This document shows positions 28,069-37,855 of a stretch of DNA of 64,000 bases, piece after piece. The notes below the pieces were generated by a model. That model was not told the DNA's origin and did no database searches. It worked only from the letters and a program-made list of their open reading frames with translations. This DNA is from Rubritalea tangerina (lineage in GTDB: Bacteria > Verrucomicrobiota > Verrucomicrobiia > Verrucomicrobiales > Akkermansiaceae): contig NZ_JBHUJB010000021.1 in assembly GCF_042683245.1 (NCBI RefSeq), forward strand, positions 191,755 through 255,754. Direction: 5' to 3'. Numbering within the stretch: the stretch's first letter is position 1; each line of letters opens with the position of its first letter. The translations under genes and the position numbers were made by a program.

Positions 28069-28812
28069 TTAGGAATCCTCAGTATCTACCTCTGGCTTTT
28101 CCTCGCTGATTTCGGCAGCAGCTGGTTCCACAGCCTTAGGTGTCTCATTCTGCTGCCTTCTGCGTGGCTGCGCAGCTGGCTTTGGTGTCGTCTTGCGAGC
28201 TTGCTCTTCCAAGAAAATTTCAGCGAGACGGAAACTACGCTTAGCCAAATCGCGACCTTCCTTGTCACCAATCAACGCAAGCCCTTCCTCGTTGACCTCA
28301 CCTAAGAAAACCTTCCACGCTTTCTTGCTGAGCTCTTTCGCATCGATCGGCAATACGGGTGCTGGTTGTGCTACCTGCCCCTGCTCACCTTTGTTGCGAT
28401 TGCGACGGTTGCGGCGGTTGCGCTTATTACCTCCACCTTGCTCTTGATCCGCATCTTCTCTCGCATCGCTCTGCTTTGGCTCAGCTTGCTTTGCTTCTAC
28501 CTCAGGCTCACTCACCTCAGGCTTGCTTTCGTCACTCTTCTGGCTGCGCACGTCGCGCACACCCTGAATAGGTTCGGCTGGCTTCTCACTCTCTTGAGTT
28601 TCGCCCTCTGCTGCCTTAGCGGCCTTCTTTGCTGTCTTTTTCGTAGAGCGCTTCTTCGCAACAGGTGCCTCTTCAGTGGCTTCCTTAGCTGGCTCTTCCT
28701 TGGTCACTTCGGGAGCAACTACTTCATTTGCTTCAATCTCGTTAGATTCTGCAACTTTCTTTGCTGTACGCTTGCGGGCTGTCTTCTTAGCCGCAGTCTT
28801 TTTGGTACTCAT
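28069..28812 (-). CDS. Low-complexity Lys/Ala/Arg-rich protein, unknown function
   Basis: 247 residues. The N-terminal 70 residues are histone-H1-like (TKKTAAKKTARKRTAKK; STKKTAKKAAKAAEG). An acidic Glu/Pro-rich middle follows, then an RNRRNRRNRNKGEQ basic patch near residue 132. Residues 155-205 form the only ordered segment (DAKELSKKAWKVFLGEVNEEGLALIGDKEGRDLAKRSFRLAEIFLEEQ), probably helical. The tail is acidic. Such proteins often bind nucleic acids. A terminator right after it and an ordered start MSTKK support a real gene, and the long antisense frame at 28366 is its shadow. Confidence 0.75.
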   Translation of the reverse strand: MSTKKTAAKKTARKRTAKKVAESNEIEANEVVAPEVTKEEPAKEATEEAPVAKKRSTKKTAKKAAKAAEGETQESEKPAEPIQGVRDVRSQKSDESKPEVSEPEVEAKQAEPKQSDAREDADQEQGGGNKRNRRNRRNRNKGEQGQVAQPAPVLPIDAKELSKKAWKVFLGEVNEEGLALIGDKEGRDLAKRSFRLAEIFLEEQARKTTPKPAAQPRRRQQNETPKAVEPAAAEISEEKPEVDTEDS

Positions 28813-29100
28813 TATAATGATGCTCGCGTAATCACGTCACACAAGCTTTTGGATGGATGTTATTTCCTGAAATCTGGCCGGCGGTGCGCTTCGGCGCTAT
28901 CTCACTCGGCTCAAATCCCATTGAATGGTCGAAGATGTCTGCACCACATTTTTCTCATGCGGCTCTTAACAAACATTTTCCGTCTGTGAGAAACCGTATA
29001 TTCAGCCATCTGTAAAGCATATATCCCATTCCCAATACGAATTTAACCATTCTTTACCAACAGCCGCTCAGCTCGACAGCACACCAGCCACCACGCCACA
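28813..29100. other. Intergenic stretch with no gene seen
   Basis: Between the Lys/Arg-rich gene and the pilin-like gene I see no frame with a credible start, no RNA signature and no repeat. It presumably holds the promoter of the Lys/Arg-rich gene. Confidence 0.5.
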
Positions 29101-29126
29101 AAAAAAGCGCCTCATTGAGACGCTTT
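29101..29126 (-). terminator. Rho-independent terminator of the pilus/secretion cluster
   Basis: On the minus strand, AAAGCGTCTCA and TGAGGCGCTTT form a hairpin followed by seven Ts, 23 bases after the stop of the pilin-like gene. Confidence 0.85.
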
Positions 29127-29148
29127 CCAAATTTTATGGCCATTCAAA

Positions 29149-29706
29149 CTACCAATTCTTAATATCGTCCTCGGTGTCAAACTCACCATCCGGACCGGCA
29201 GACCATAAGTCGAAGCCATTCACAACATTGTTGTTTAAATTAGCAGCGGGATCTGAACTGTGGTTGTAGCGCATTGGCTTCTTCCACGGATCCACAATCA
29301 ACAAGTCAGCATTCACATAACGCCCTTTACCCTCATACTGTGGGTCAATCTCGGGAAAAGCTGGTGTCCGATCATCATCTACCTCACCGTCCAAGTCGTA
29401 ATCGCCAGCAAGTACGGCATACAGGTTTTCAGTGCTCGTGTTGCCACCATCTCCTGTAGGCATTCTAGATTCACTGTCCAACATGCTACCAAGCTCGGCA
29501 ACATCAGCTTTCGATAAGCTCAGTGACTCCAAATTTGAACTGACATTTTCGATCATCACTTCGCACTGAGTCACCTTTGCTTGGCGATTCACCGCCATGT
29601 ACGTGCCAAATCCAATGCCGCCCAAGACAGCGAGTATCGCTATCACAGTGAGCACTTCGATCATCGTGAAGCCCTTTCGGCTCGCCGTCTTATTTGTCTT
29701 CATCAA
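29149..29706 (-). CDS. Type II secretion / type IV pilin-like protein (GspG-like)
   Basis: 185 residues. The prepilin site is KGFTMIEVLTVIAILAVLGGIGFG at residues 11-34, with Gly before the cleavage point and Glu at mature position +5. The remainder matches major pseudopilins of the GspG kind: DPWKKPMRYNHS, then GFDLWSAGPDGEFDTEDDIKNW, the conserved calcium-site region at the C-terminus. It is the last gene of a cluster with two PilB/GspE ATPases and a PilC/GspF platform protein, and its hydrophobic helix would assemble into a periplasmic filament. Confidence 0.88.
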   Translation of the reverse strand: MMKTNKTASRKGFTMIEVLTVIAILAVLGGIGFGTYMAVNRQAKVTQCEVMIENVSSNLESLSLSKADVAELGSMLDSESRMPTGDGGNTSTENLYAVLAGDYDLDGEVDDDRTPAFPEIDPQYEGKGRYVNADLLIVDPWKKPMRYNHSSDPAANLNNNVVNGFDLWSAGPDGEFDTEDDIKNW

Positions 29707-29780
29707 TTGCGTTTGTTTGGGTTTAGGGTGTGCTGTCCGTTCCTTATTCTAGCACACCCCACAAGAGGCAGCGCTGTCGA

Positions 29781-31073
29781 CTAGCCGCCCACTGACTGAA
29801 TCATCTTGATCAATGGTAAGAACATCGCAAATACGATAGAACCCACAATACCCGCCAAGAAGACAATCATCACTGGTTCAATAATGGAGGTCAATGCCGT
29901 CACGGAGCCATCCACTTCATCGTCATAGACGTCTGCGATTTTAAGCAACATGTCAGGAAGCTGGCCAGTTTCTTCACCAACATCTACCATGCTGATAACC
30001 ATCGGCGGGAAAACCTTGCTCGCCTGCAGCGGAGTCACGATCGACTCACCTTCCTTCACACTGTCGTGAACCTTATCAATTGCTTCAGAAATGATCACAT
30101 TGCCTGCGGTCTCACGGGTGATCGCTAGTGCCTGCAAGATCGGCACACCAGATGTTACCAAAGTACCAAGTGTACGGGAAAAACGAGCAATCGCACTCTT
30201 GCGCTGAATATCACCAAACAAAGGTAAGTTAAGCTTGAGATTATCCAACACTTTACGTCCACCTGGTGTCGTGCCCCAGGCTTTCACACCTGCAAAAATT
30301 CCTCCAACTGCGAGTAGAATCCATACCGCATTGGGTAGTGGTCCAGTCATCGCAATCATGTTGTCTGAGAATCCAAACACAATCTCCGAAATCTTCGGAA
30401 GCTGAGTCCCCTCATCAAACATCTCCTTGAATTTAGGTACAATAACCAACATCAAGAACACCAAGATCGCCACCGCAATGAACATCACGATCAATGGATA
30501 CACCATCGCCGCAACAATCTTGTTCTTCAACTTGTTCGCCTTCTCCATGTACTCAGCAAGACGCGTAAGTACCACTTCAAGAACACCACCAAGCTCACCA
30601 GCCTTCACCATGTTGACATACAACTTGTTGAATATCCGTGGATGCTGAGCTAACGACTCCGAAAACGTAGAACCACTCTGCACGGAATCAGCTAATGAGT
30701 TCAATGTACCCTTTAGCACTGGGTTGGGTTCCTGCTTCGCCAACACTGTCAAACTACGCATCAATGGCAGACCTGAATCAATCAAGGTCGCTAACTGACG
30801 TGTGAAAATCATCAAAGTCTTCGGCTTAATCTTACCCCCTGTCGTCTTCTTCGCCTTAGTCTTACCCTTGGACTTGCTGCGTGCAGGCTTTGCCTTACCT
30901 TTCCCCTTTGCTGCAGGAGCTGACACGCTGCCCTTGCCTTCCTCTACGACCTGTGTCGGGTATAAACCTTGGTTGCGAAGCTGCTGAATCGCTTCCGCTT
31001 CACTGCCCGCTTGTACCGAGCCGGTTGTCTGCTCTCCCTTTGCATCGAGCGCAGTATATTGAAAGTTCGCCAT
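29781..31073 (-). CDS. pilC: Inner-membrane platform protein of type IV pilus / type II secretion
   Basis: 430 residues. It starts with FQYTALDAKGEQTTGSVQAGS, the usual GspF/PilC opening. A Lys/Pro/Ala-rich linker at residues 50-80 (KGKGKAKPARSKSKGKTKAKK) is longer than usual. Two T2SSF domains follow: LMIFTRQLATLIDSGLPLMRSL, and later FSRTLGTLVTSGVPILQALAI with MVDVGEETGQLPDMLLKIA. Three hydrophobic stretches (near residues 190, 250 and 405) match the three membrane helices of the family. It anchors the assembly ATPase. It could equally be named gspF. Confidence 0.92.
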   Translation of the reverse strand: MANFQYTALDAKGEQTTGSVQAGSEAEAIQQLRNQGLYPTQVVEEGKGSVSAPAAKGKGKAKPARSKSKGKTKAKKTTGGKIKPKTLMIFTRQLATLIDSGLPLMRSLTVLAKQEPNPVLKGTLNSLADSVQSGSTFSESLAQHPRIFNKLYVNMVKAGELGGVLEVVLTRLAEYMEKANKLKNKIVAAMVYPLIVMFIAVAILVFLMLVIVPKFKEMFDEGTQLPKISEIVFGFSDNMIAMTGPLPNAVWILLAVGGIFAGVKAWGTTPGGRKVLDNLKLNLPLFGDIQRKSAIARFSRTLGTLVTSGVPILQALAITRETAGNVIISEAIDKVHDSVKEGESIVTPLQASKVFPPMVISMVDVGEETGQLPDMLLKIADVYDDEVDGSVTALTSIIEPVMIVFLAGIVGSIVFAMFLPLIKMIQSVGG

Positions 31074-31163
31074 ATGAGTGTTTTTTTAAATATTTATAGT
31101 CAGTGAATGTGGAGGGATCACCAGCCCATGAAAAGCTTAAAGAATGCAATCTCCCATTTTTTA

Positions 31164-32834
31164 TTAGGTGTACTTAAGTACCTCTTCAATCGTCGTGCGC
31201 CCTGAGTAGATATTCGCGAGTCCATCTTCACGCAGGGTGCGCATCCCAAGCTCGATCGCCTTCTGCTTCAGCACCACTGTTGGAGCTCTCTCAGTGATGA
31301 GCTCACCGATCGGGTCTGTAATGTCGAGAAGCTCAAAGAGCCCCTGACGCCCTTTGTATCCTGAGTTGCCACATGTATCACACCCGCGACCAGTATAGAA
31401 CTCCTTGTCGCCTAACTCATGCGGTGATACTCCCAGTTGAGTTAGAATCGCTTCGTTCGGATCATACGGTGAACGACAATCAGGACAAATCGTACGTACC
31501 AAACGCTGCGCTAAGACTCCCTCTAACGAGGCTGCAACCAAGAAGGGTTCTACACCCATATCAACCAATCGTGTCACGGCACCTGGTGCATCATTCGTGT
31601 GCAATGTACTCAAGACCAAGTGACCAGTCAGTGAAGCCTGAATCGCAATTTGCGCTGTCTCCTTGTCTCGAATCTCACCCACCAATATGCGGTCTGGATC
31701 CTGACGCAAGAATGCTCGTAGAATTCTCGCAAAATCCAAACCAATCGGCTCGTTCACCGGAACCTGAATAATCCCATCAATGTCATATTCCACCGGATCT
31801 TCCGCCGTGAGCAATTTCGCATCAATCGTGTTAATCTTACGTAGCGCCGCATACAATGTCGTCGTCTTACCTGCCCCCGTTGGACCAGTCACAACAAAGA
31901 TACCATTCGGCTTCAAAATCGTTTCATTCACATAATCGTAAATGTGCTGAGGTAATCCCACGGACTCCATGTCGAGATTCACACTGCTGCGATCTAACAC
32001 ACGAAGCACCACTGACTCGCCGTGCTGAGTAGGCAGAGATGATACACGCATATCCACCTGGCGATCACCAATCTGCTTAACAATACGTCCGTCCTGAGGA
32101 ACCCGTGTCTCAGCAATGTTCATGTTAGACATCACCTTCACACGCGAAATGATTGCCTTCGCCAAATGCGGCGGTGGCGGTGCCATCTCGAATAAGCCAC
32201 CATCCACACGGTAGCGAATCTTGAAATCATTCTCAAATGGCTCAAAGTGAATGTCTGAAGCCTTCTCCTTAATCGCCTGGAACAACACAAGGTCCACATA
32301 ACGAATGATCGGGGCGGAGTTTGCTTCAGAAGCCACATCCTCAGTACCATCCTCATTGGTAACAACATCGATCTGATCTAGAAGACCATCCATCGCACTG
32401 CCGCTGCCCCCATAGAGTTCGTCGATCTTCTCTTCGACCAAGTAATCTGGTGCTACCGCAATGATGATCTCTTTACCTAACGCAAAGCGTAGATCTTCAG
32501 CGGCTTGCGGATTGAGAGGGTCAGATAATACTACGTGCAACCCTTCCGGACCCACATTCACTGGTAAACACCCGTGCAGACGAGCCATGCCCGCTGGAAC
32601 CAAACTCAATAACTCAGCCGGCGGATTGAAATGGTTCAGATCTACCAACTCCGCACTCAACTCAGAGGCAATGACTGGCCAAATCTCATCCTTGTGCGAG
32701 ATGACCTCAAAGTCATGCAAGGTCTCTGCCATTGTCTTCCCGCTTGCCTCCATTGAAGACATTATGTCCTGCGCAAGGTACTTATCGACCATGCCACGAC
32801 CCATGAATATTTCTAAAACTTGTTGATTGTCCAT
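31164..32834 (-). CDS. pilB: Assembly ATPase, PilB/GspE family (second of two)
   Basis: 556 residues. The N-terminal MshEN-type domain (residues 1-150) has PVIASELSAELVDLNHFNPP. The ATPase core carries Walker A GPTGAGKTTTLYAALR near residue 320, the Asp box TAEDPVEYDIDGIIQVPVN, Walker B-type RILVGEIRDKETAQIA, and the His box LSTLHTNDAPGAVTRL. A four-Cys zinc site is visible (CPDC near 465 and CDTCG near 502). It powers pilin polymerisation. It lies 13 bases after its paralogue, so one transcript encodes both. Confidence 0.92.
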   Translation of the reverse strand: MDNQQVLEIFMGRGMVDKYLAQDIMSSMEASGKTMAETLHDFEVISHKDEIWPVIASELSAELVDLNHFNPPAELLSLVPAGMARLHGCLPVNVGPEGLHVVLSDPLNPQAAEDLRFALGKEIIIAVAPDYLVEEKIDELYGGSGSAMDGLLDQIDVVTNEDGTEDVASEANSAPIIRYVDLVLFQAIKEKASDIHFEPFENDFKIRYRVDGGLFEMAPPPPHLAKAIISRVKVMSNMNIAETRVPQDGRIVKQIGDRQVDMRVSSLPTQHGESVVLRVLDRSSVNLDMESVGLPQHIYDYVNETILKPNGIFVVTGPTGAGKTTTLYAALRKINTIDAKLLTAEDPVEYDIDGIIQVPVNEPIGLDFARILRAFLRQDPDRILVGEIRDKETAQIAIQASLTGHLVLSTLHTNDAPGAVTRLVDMGVEPFLVAASLEGVLAQRLVRTICPDCRSPYDPNEAILTQLGVSPHELGDKEFYTGRGCDTCGNSGYKGRQGLFELLDITDPIGELITERAPTVVLKQKAIELGMRTLREDGLANIYSGRTTIEEVLKYT

Positions 32835-32847
32835 TGCTCTCTTGGGG

Positions 32848-34506
32848 TTAGTTGTCAGCCATTGTTACGCTAATTACTTCTGCAGCTGAGGTCAGCCCAG
32901 CCTGCACTTTTCGAATGCCATCCTCTCGGAGGGTTCGCATCCCCAACTCTCGAGCCCTGGTCCTCAACTGCGGTGAGGTCAGGTTCTCATTAATCATGTG
33001 ACGCACTTCGTCGTCTACTTCGAGAATCTCAAAGATCCCCATACGTCCCTTATAGCCTTTGTTGCGGCATTGCTCACAACCACTAGGTCCATAAATTGTG
33101 CTCGCTGTCTGATTTGGATCAATATTGAGCATGCGCATTTCACGCTCATCTAACACAGCTGGCTCCTTACAAACCGGACACAACTTACGCACCAAGCGCT
33201 GCGCAATAATCGCACGCACCGCACTGGCTACCAAAAATCGCTTCACACCAATGTCCGCCAAACGCGCTACCGCACTCGGAGCATCATTCGTGTGCAATGT
33301 AGAGAACACCAAGTGACCTGTCAGCGAGGCGTTAATCGCAATATTCGCGGTCTCTGCATCACGAATCTCACCAATCATAATCACGTTAGGAGCCTGACGT
33401 AGCATCGCTCTCAGCGCCGCCGCAAATGTCATCCCAATGTCTGACTTCACCATCACCTGGTTGATACCCGGCATCTCATATTCCACAGGATCTTCCACTG
33501 TGATGATCTTGCGGTCAGGCTGGTTGATGTAGTTCAAGCAAGCATACAATGTTGTCGTCTTACCAGAACCCGTCGGACCAGTTACCAAGATAATCCCATC
33601 GGGCAATTTAATATAGCGTCTGAAGTCGTCCTGGTCATCAGATAAGAACCCTAACTCGCCAAGACCTAACACCAACGCTGACTTGTCCAATATACGCATC
33701 ACGATACTCTCACCGTGGTTGCTCGGCACACTAGAGACACGCAAATCAATCTCCTTATCACCTGCCTTAATCTGAATACGTCCGTCCTGAGGCAAGCGCT
33801 TCTCAGCAATACTCATCGTACCACTCATCACTTTGAGGCGAGCAATAATCGCCGGCAACAGCTTCTTAGGGTGATTATCTACTTCAATCAACTTACCATC
33901 CACACGGTAACGAATCCTCAAGGATGCCTCTAATGGCTCAATGTGAATATCACTCGCCCGCATCTTCAATGCCTCTACCAATATCTGCTGCACCATCTTG
34001 ATGATCGGCGCATCATTCGGGTCAGCATCCTCGTCACCAAACGAAAATTCATCCAAATTTCCCTCGTCGCTTGTGCCACCACCATAGTACGTCTGAATAC
34101 ATTGGTCGATCGCACTGCCAGTCGCACACACAGGATTCACTTCACGACCAATCACGTGCGGCAAGGTGTCTAACACCTCAAAGTTGAGCGGATCAGAAAT
34201 TGCTACCGTCAATGCATACCCATCGTCCATCACTGGAATAACACGGAATCTCCGTGCCACATCCTCTGGAATATGATCAAACATGTCAGGCGATATCGCC
34301 GTACTGCGTAAGTCAATGTACTCCATGCTCGAACTCTGTGCACAGACCTGTGCCACCTGTTCCTCACTGACTCGATTCTCGCGAATCAATCGCTCCACAA
34401 CACTCTCTGTGCCGGTGAGCTGCGCTCGCGCTGCCGCTATGTCATCATGGCTGATCAATCCAGACTCAATGATCAACTCTAACAAATAATCTTCGTTCGA
34501 ATACAC
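32848..34506 (-). CDS. Assembly ATPase, PilB/GspE family (first of two)
   Basis: 552 residues, the same layout as its downstream paralogue: MshEN-like N-terminus (VAQVCAQSSSMEYIDLRSTAISPD), Walker A GPTGSGKTTTLYACLN, VEDPVEYEMPGINQVMV, VIMIGEIRDAETANIA, LVFSTLHTNDAPSAVARL, and the zinc Cys pairs CPVC and CEQC. The two differ most in the N-terminal third, so they may serve two systems or form a mixed hexamer. It is the first gene of the pil/gsp cluster; the upstream region holds its promoter. Confidence 0.92.
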   Translation of the reverse strand: MYSNEDYLLELIIESGLISHDDIAAARAQLTGTESVVERLIRENRVSEEQVAQVCAQSSSMEYIDLRSTAISPDMFDHIPEDVARRFRVIPVMDDGYALTVAISDPLNFEVLDTLPHVIGREVNPVCATGSAIDQCIQTYYGGGTSDEGNLDEFSFGDEDADPNDAPIIKMVQQILVEALKMRASDIHIEPLEASLRIRYRVDGKLIEVDNHPKKLLPAIIARLKVMSGTMSIAEKRLPQDGRIQIKAGDKEIDLRVSSVPSNHGESIVMRILDKSALVLGLGELGFLSDDQDDFRRYIKLPDGIILVTGPTGSGKTTTLYACLNYINQPDRKIITVEDPVEYEMPGINQVMVKSDIGMTFAAALRAMLRQAPNVIMIGEIRDAETANIAINASLTGHLVFSTLHTNDAPSAVARLADIGVKRFLVASAVRAIIAQRLVRKLCPVCKEPAVLDEREMRMLNIDPNQTASTIYGPSGCEQCRNKGYKGRMGIFEILEVDDEVRHMINENLTSPQLRTRARELGMRTLREDGIRKVQAGLTSAAEVISVTMADN

Positions 34507-34920
34507 GGGTTTCTCTAGATAGGGTATATATTAGTGGGTTTTCCCTAAGACCAGTCGCTGGTCATTGGAATGGCTAGCACACTGGCCAACTCACCCCCAC
34601 ACGTCAAGGTAGCAAACGAAAATTTTACACGATTTACCTAGCTCTACACAAAACGCATCCACATCGTCCATACATCACCCGCCAATCCCCACTTGCACAC
34701 TACATCCATCATACACATTTCACCCCTTCTCACCCCACCTTTCTGCAGAATACGCAAATCCAAACTTAAGACTAAAAAGGGTCAAAAACCACTTTATCTA
34801 TCACCAAGTAGCCCACCTAAATCCATACATATCACTCCTAAAAATCCCAACGGAATTAACTCCCCCAGCCCAAGGTCGAACCGAAGGCGACCCCCTGGGC
34901 TGTATAGCACTTAATTAAAA
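34507..34920. other. AT- and C-rich intergenic stretch
   Basis: No credible coding frame. One hairpin is visible at about 34,866-34,904: CAGCCCAAGG on the left and CCCTGGGCTG on the right around GTCGAACCGAAGGCGA. It stands just before repeat copy 4. Confidence 0.4.
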
Positions 34921-34924
34921 ATCC

Positions 34925-35065
34925 AATCCCTGAATAGACATACTGAACGCAGACTCTTCAAAAACCTCAACGAGGTTTCGACTCCCAGCCCAGAGCACCA
35001 ACTCTGGGAACTTGCAAAAAACCAACAAGAAGTCTGAAAGACTTCAGTCCCGTAAATGATTTTTA
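34925..35065 (+). repeat. Triple-hairpin dispersed repeat, copy 4
   Basis: Hairpins AAACCTCAACGAGGTTT, CCCAGAGCACCAACTCTGGG (middle loop shortened), and GAAGTCTGAAAGACTTC, in the same orientation as the other three copies. The 5' extension seen in copies 2 and 3 is not recognisable here. Confidence 0.65.
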
Positions 35066-35228
35066 ATCCCAATACCCCATCTCCTAAAAAACCTCCGACA
35101 GAAAAATCACCTCAAATCCCCAACTTTGATTGCCTAAAAGCCACAAGTTACAAATACTACCCCTAACAATGGCCAACGGATAGAGGATTACTGTCCACAC
35201 GGCCTAGCATCTCACACTATCATCCTAA

Positions 35229-37088
35229 ATGTTTGAATTCATAGAAATTGACTTCGGCATCTTCGCCACCTTCGTCCTAGGTCTAGGTATCCTTGCTCAA
35301 TGGCTCGCATGGCGCCTAAAGCTCCCATCCATCCTTCTCCTACTCTTCTTCGGATTTGCCGCCGGCCAACTCTTCGGCGTCAACATCGATGATTTCCTCC
35401 CAGGCCCAGATGGTGAATCCATCATTCTCTCACTCGTCGGCCTCTGCGTAGCCGTCATTCTCTTCGAAGGCGGCCTCACACTCAAATTTTCTGAACTTAA
35501 GGAAAGTGGAGGCCCTGTTCTCCGCTTATGCACAATCGGAGTGGCCATTTCATTTGCGCTCACCACCCTTCTTGGCATCTATGTCTTTGATTGGAATTGG
35601 CGCGTCGCCGCCATCATGGGCTCAATCCTTGTAGTCACCGGCCCCACAGTAATCGCCCCATTACTGCGCCACATAAAACCCTCAAGGAAAATGAGCTCCA
35701 TTGTCAAATGGGAGGGAATTGTCGTCGACCCTATCGGCGCTATTATGGCCGTTCTCGCATTCCAAACCGCTCTCGCGGGCGGCGTCGAACAAGCCCAAGC
35801 TTCCATCCTCAATGCCCTTGGCATCACACTACTTGTGGGTGTCGTCTTCGCTTTCCTCCTCGCTAAAGTCATCGAGGCCCTCCTCAAACACCACCTCATC
35901 CCCGACTTCCTGCATTCAGTATTCTTGCTGGCTATTATCGCCATGGCTTTCTCTGTCTCCAATGCCATCCAAAAAGAATCAGGACTCCTCACAGTCACTG
36001 TACTTGGTATTGCCTTGGCGAATCAGAAATCTGTCTCGGTCAAACACATCCTCGAGTTCAAGGAAACGCTCCGCACGCTCATCATCTCACTCCTCTTCAT
36101 TATTCTATCGGGTAGAGTAGATGCCACTAGCCTGCAGAATGCGCTCCTACCTGGCATCGGACTCCTCCTCTTCCTCGTCATCCTCGTGCGCCCACTCTCC
36201 ATCTACCTCTCGACTCTCTTTCTCAAACAAACCAATTTCAAAGAACGCACCTTCCTAGCCGCCCTCGCACCTCGCGGCATCGTCGCCGCCGCTGTCACTG
36301 CCATCTTTGCTCTTGAGCTCACCCACGCCGCAGAAAAAGTCAATGGCTTCCCACCTGAAGTCGTCGAACAAGCAAAACTCATGGTCCCAATCATGTTCAT
36401 TGTCATCGTCGGCACAGTGACTATCTACGGCCTCGTCGCTTCCCCACTCGCTAACTACCTCGGCATTGCCACTAAAAACCCTCGTGGCGTACTCTTCGCC
36501 GGAGCCGATGGCTGGATCCGTAAACTCGCCAAAGCCCTCCAAAATGACGGCCACGAAGTCCTCCTCCTCGACACAAATTACTCTAACATCGCTGCCGCCA
36601 CAGTGGATGGCCTCCCCGCGAAACGCGCCAACATCCTCTCTGAATACGTAGAGGAAGAGCTCGACTTCTCTGGCCTCGGCCAACTCATCGCCGGCACCCA
36701 TAACGACGAAGTCAACAGCCTCGCTGCCAGCGAATTCAACCACATCTTCGGCTCCGCAGATGTTTGGCAAGTCGCTCCACTCGATGACAACGCGCACCAC
36801 ACCACCGCCGTTGCATCCCATATGCGGGGTAGAATCATTTTCCCAAAACGCCCAAACCACAAGGAGCTCTCGCGCATGAGTGCTGACGGTAGAGAAATTA
36901 AAACAACCACCCTCTCTGAACAGTTCACATACGACGACTTCCTCGCCCGCAACCCAGATGCCATCCTCATGTTCATTAGCAGCCCTGACAAGGGACTGCG
37001 ACCAGCACACGATGACACCAAACCCCCAACCGTAGGTCACACCATTTACGCCTTCGTCACCCCGAAATCAGACGCACAACCTGCGTAA
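35229..37088 (+). CDS. CPA1-type sodium/proton antiporter with C-terminal nucleotide-binding-like domain
   Basis: 619 residues. Residues 1-405 make about twelve membrane helices: LPSILLLLFFGFAAGQLFG, VAVILFEGGLTLKFSEL, TGPTVIAPLLR, WEGIVVDPIGAIMAVLAFQTAL with the ion-binding Asp, and LAALAPRGIVAAAVTAIFALEL. These are NhaP/CPA1 signatures. Residues 420-520 look like a TrkA-N (Rossmann) domain (GVLFAGADGWIRKLAKALQNDGHEVLLLDTN), and a TrkA-C-like tail follows. It exchanges Na+ or K+ for H+ across the inner membrane, gated by a nucleotide. The ion preference cannot be read from sequence. Confidence 0.88.
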   Translation: MFEFIEIDFGIFATFVLGLGILAQWLAWRLKLPSILLLLFFGFAAGQLFGVNIDDFLPGPDGESIILSLVGLCVAVILFEGGLTLKFSELKESGGPVLRLCTIGVAISFALTTLLGIYVFDWNWRVAAIMGSILVVTGPTVIAPLLRHIKPSRKMSSIVKWEGIVVDPIGAIMAVLAFQTALAGGVEQAQASILNALGITLLVGVVFAFLLAKVIEALLKHHLIPDFLHSVFLLAIIAMAFSVSNAIQKESGLLTVTVLGIALANQKSVSVKHILEFKETLRTLIISLLFIILSGRVDATSLQNALLPGIGLLLFLVILVRPLSIYLSTLFLKQTNFKERTFLAALAPRGIVAAAVTAIFALELTHAAEKVNGFPPEVVEQAKLMVPIMFIVIVGTVTIYGLVASPLANYLGIATKNPRGVLFAGADGWIRKLAKALQNDGHEVLLLDTNYSNIAAATVDGLPAKRANILSEYVEEELDFSGLGQLIAGTHNDEVNSLAASEFNHIFGSADVWQVAPLDDNAHHTTAVASHMRGRIIFPKRPNHKELSRMSADGREIKTTTLSEQFTYDDFLARNPDAILMFISSPDKGLRPAHDDTKPPTVGHTIYAFVTPKSDAQPA

Positions 37089-37105
37089 CCTAACACTCAT
37101 AGGCC

Positions 37106-37855
37106 ATGTACCAAGACCTCGAAGCTGAACTTCACGACCACTTTTGGCACGCGGAACAAGAGCACGCTGACGAACTCCCACTCCTCTCACACTTTCTACA
37201 CCACCATCCCGGTCGTGCTCTAGAAGTGGGGTGCGGCTCAGGTAGACTCCTCCTCCCTCTGCTCAAACAAGGTTTCGATATCGATGGGATCGACACCTCA
37301 GAGGAAATGCTCGCATTGCTAAAAAAACAATCGAACACCTCTAACTACTACCTCGGTGACGCCACGCACTTCAACTTCCCCCATTGCTACGCAGCTATCA
37401 CTATTCCCGCTTTCACCCTCCAACTCCTCAGCCGCCAAGACGCCCACGCTCTACTCATCAACCTAAAGCAGCACGCCAAACCCGGCGCCGCACTCTACCT
37501 AACCACCTTCATACCATGGGCTGAAATCACCGATGAACTCGAGTGCGACACCTGGAACCTCGATAAACAATCACCATACAAAAATTCTTCACTCGCCCTC
37601 TGCCACACCAGACACTCGATTAATCGAGTCGAACAATCCCTCCACCGAGAACACCACTATTCTATCCAAGATGCTCGAGGAGCGACCACCGCAGAATATA
37701 AAACCGAGCAATCACTTCAGTGGTACCTTCTCCCAGAGCTAAGGTCGCTGCTCAACCTAGCAGGCTGGTCACTCGAATCTTGGCATGCAGACTTCCAACT
37801 CAACCTTCAGGACTCTGATGCCGCGGTCCTGACACTTTTCGCAACTGCGACTTAA
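37106..37855 (+). CDS. Class I SAM-dependent methyltransferase
   Basis: 249 residues, 17 bases after the antiporter and probably on its transcript. SAM-binding motif I is ALEVGCGSGRLLLPLLKQG (residues 36-54), motif II FDIDGIDTSEEMLALLKK, and a later YAAITIPAFTLQLLSRQD region. The C-terminal half (WNLDKQSPYKNSS; SLQWYLLPELRSLLNLAGW) matches the small-molecule methyltransferase layout. Its substrate is unknown. The last 56 bases overlap the 3' end of the convergent transglutaminase gene. Confidence 0.85.
   Translation: MYQDLEAELHDHFWHAEQEHADELPLLSHFLHHHPGRALEVGCGSGRLLLPLLKQGFDIDGIDTSEEMLALLKKQSNTSNYYLGDATHFNFPHCYAAITIPAFTLQLLSRQDAHALLINLKQHAKPGAALYLTTFIPWAEITDELECDTWNLDKQSPYKNSSLALCHTRHSINRVEQSLHREHHYSIQDARGATTAEYKTEQSLQWYLLPELRSLLNLAGWSLESWHADFQLNLQDSDAAVLTLFATAT

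Noticed and set aside
28366..28989. 207-codon plus-strand frame rich in Leu and Cys
   Set aside because: It is antisense to the Lys/Arg-rich gene at 28,069-28,812; its composition is what the complement of Lys/Ala/Glu codons gives, and it runs into noncoding DNA.
36466..36651. Short frames within larger genes across the window
   Set aside because: They are shadows in other frames of genes with clear domain evidence.
36255..37040. 261-codon minus-strand frame
   Set aside because: Antisense to the well-supported antiporter gene, rich in residues produced by complementing its codons, with no family features.
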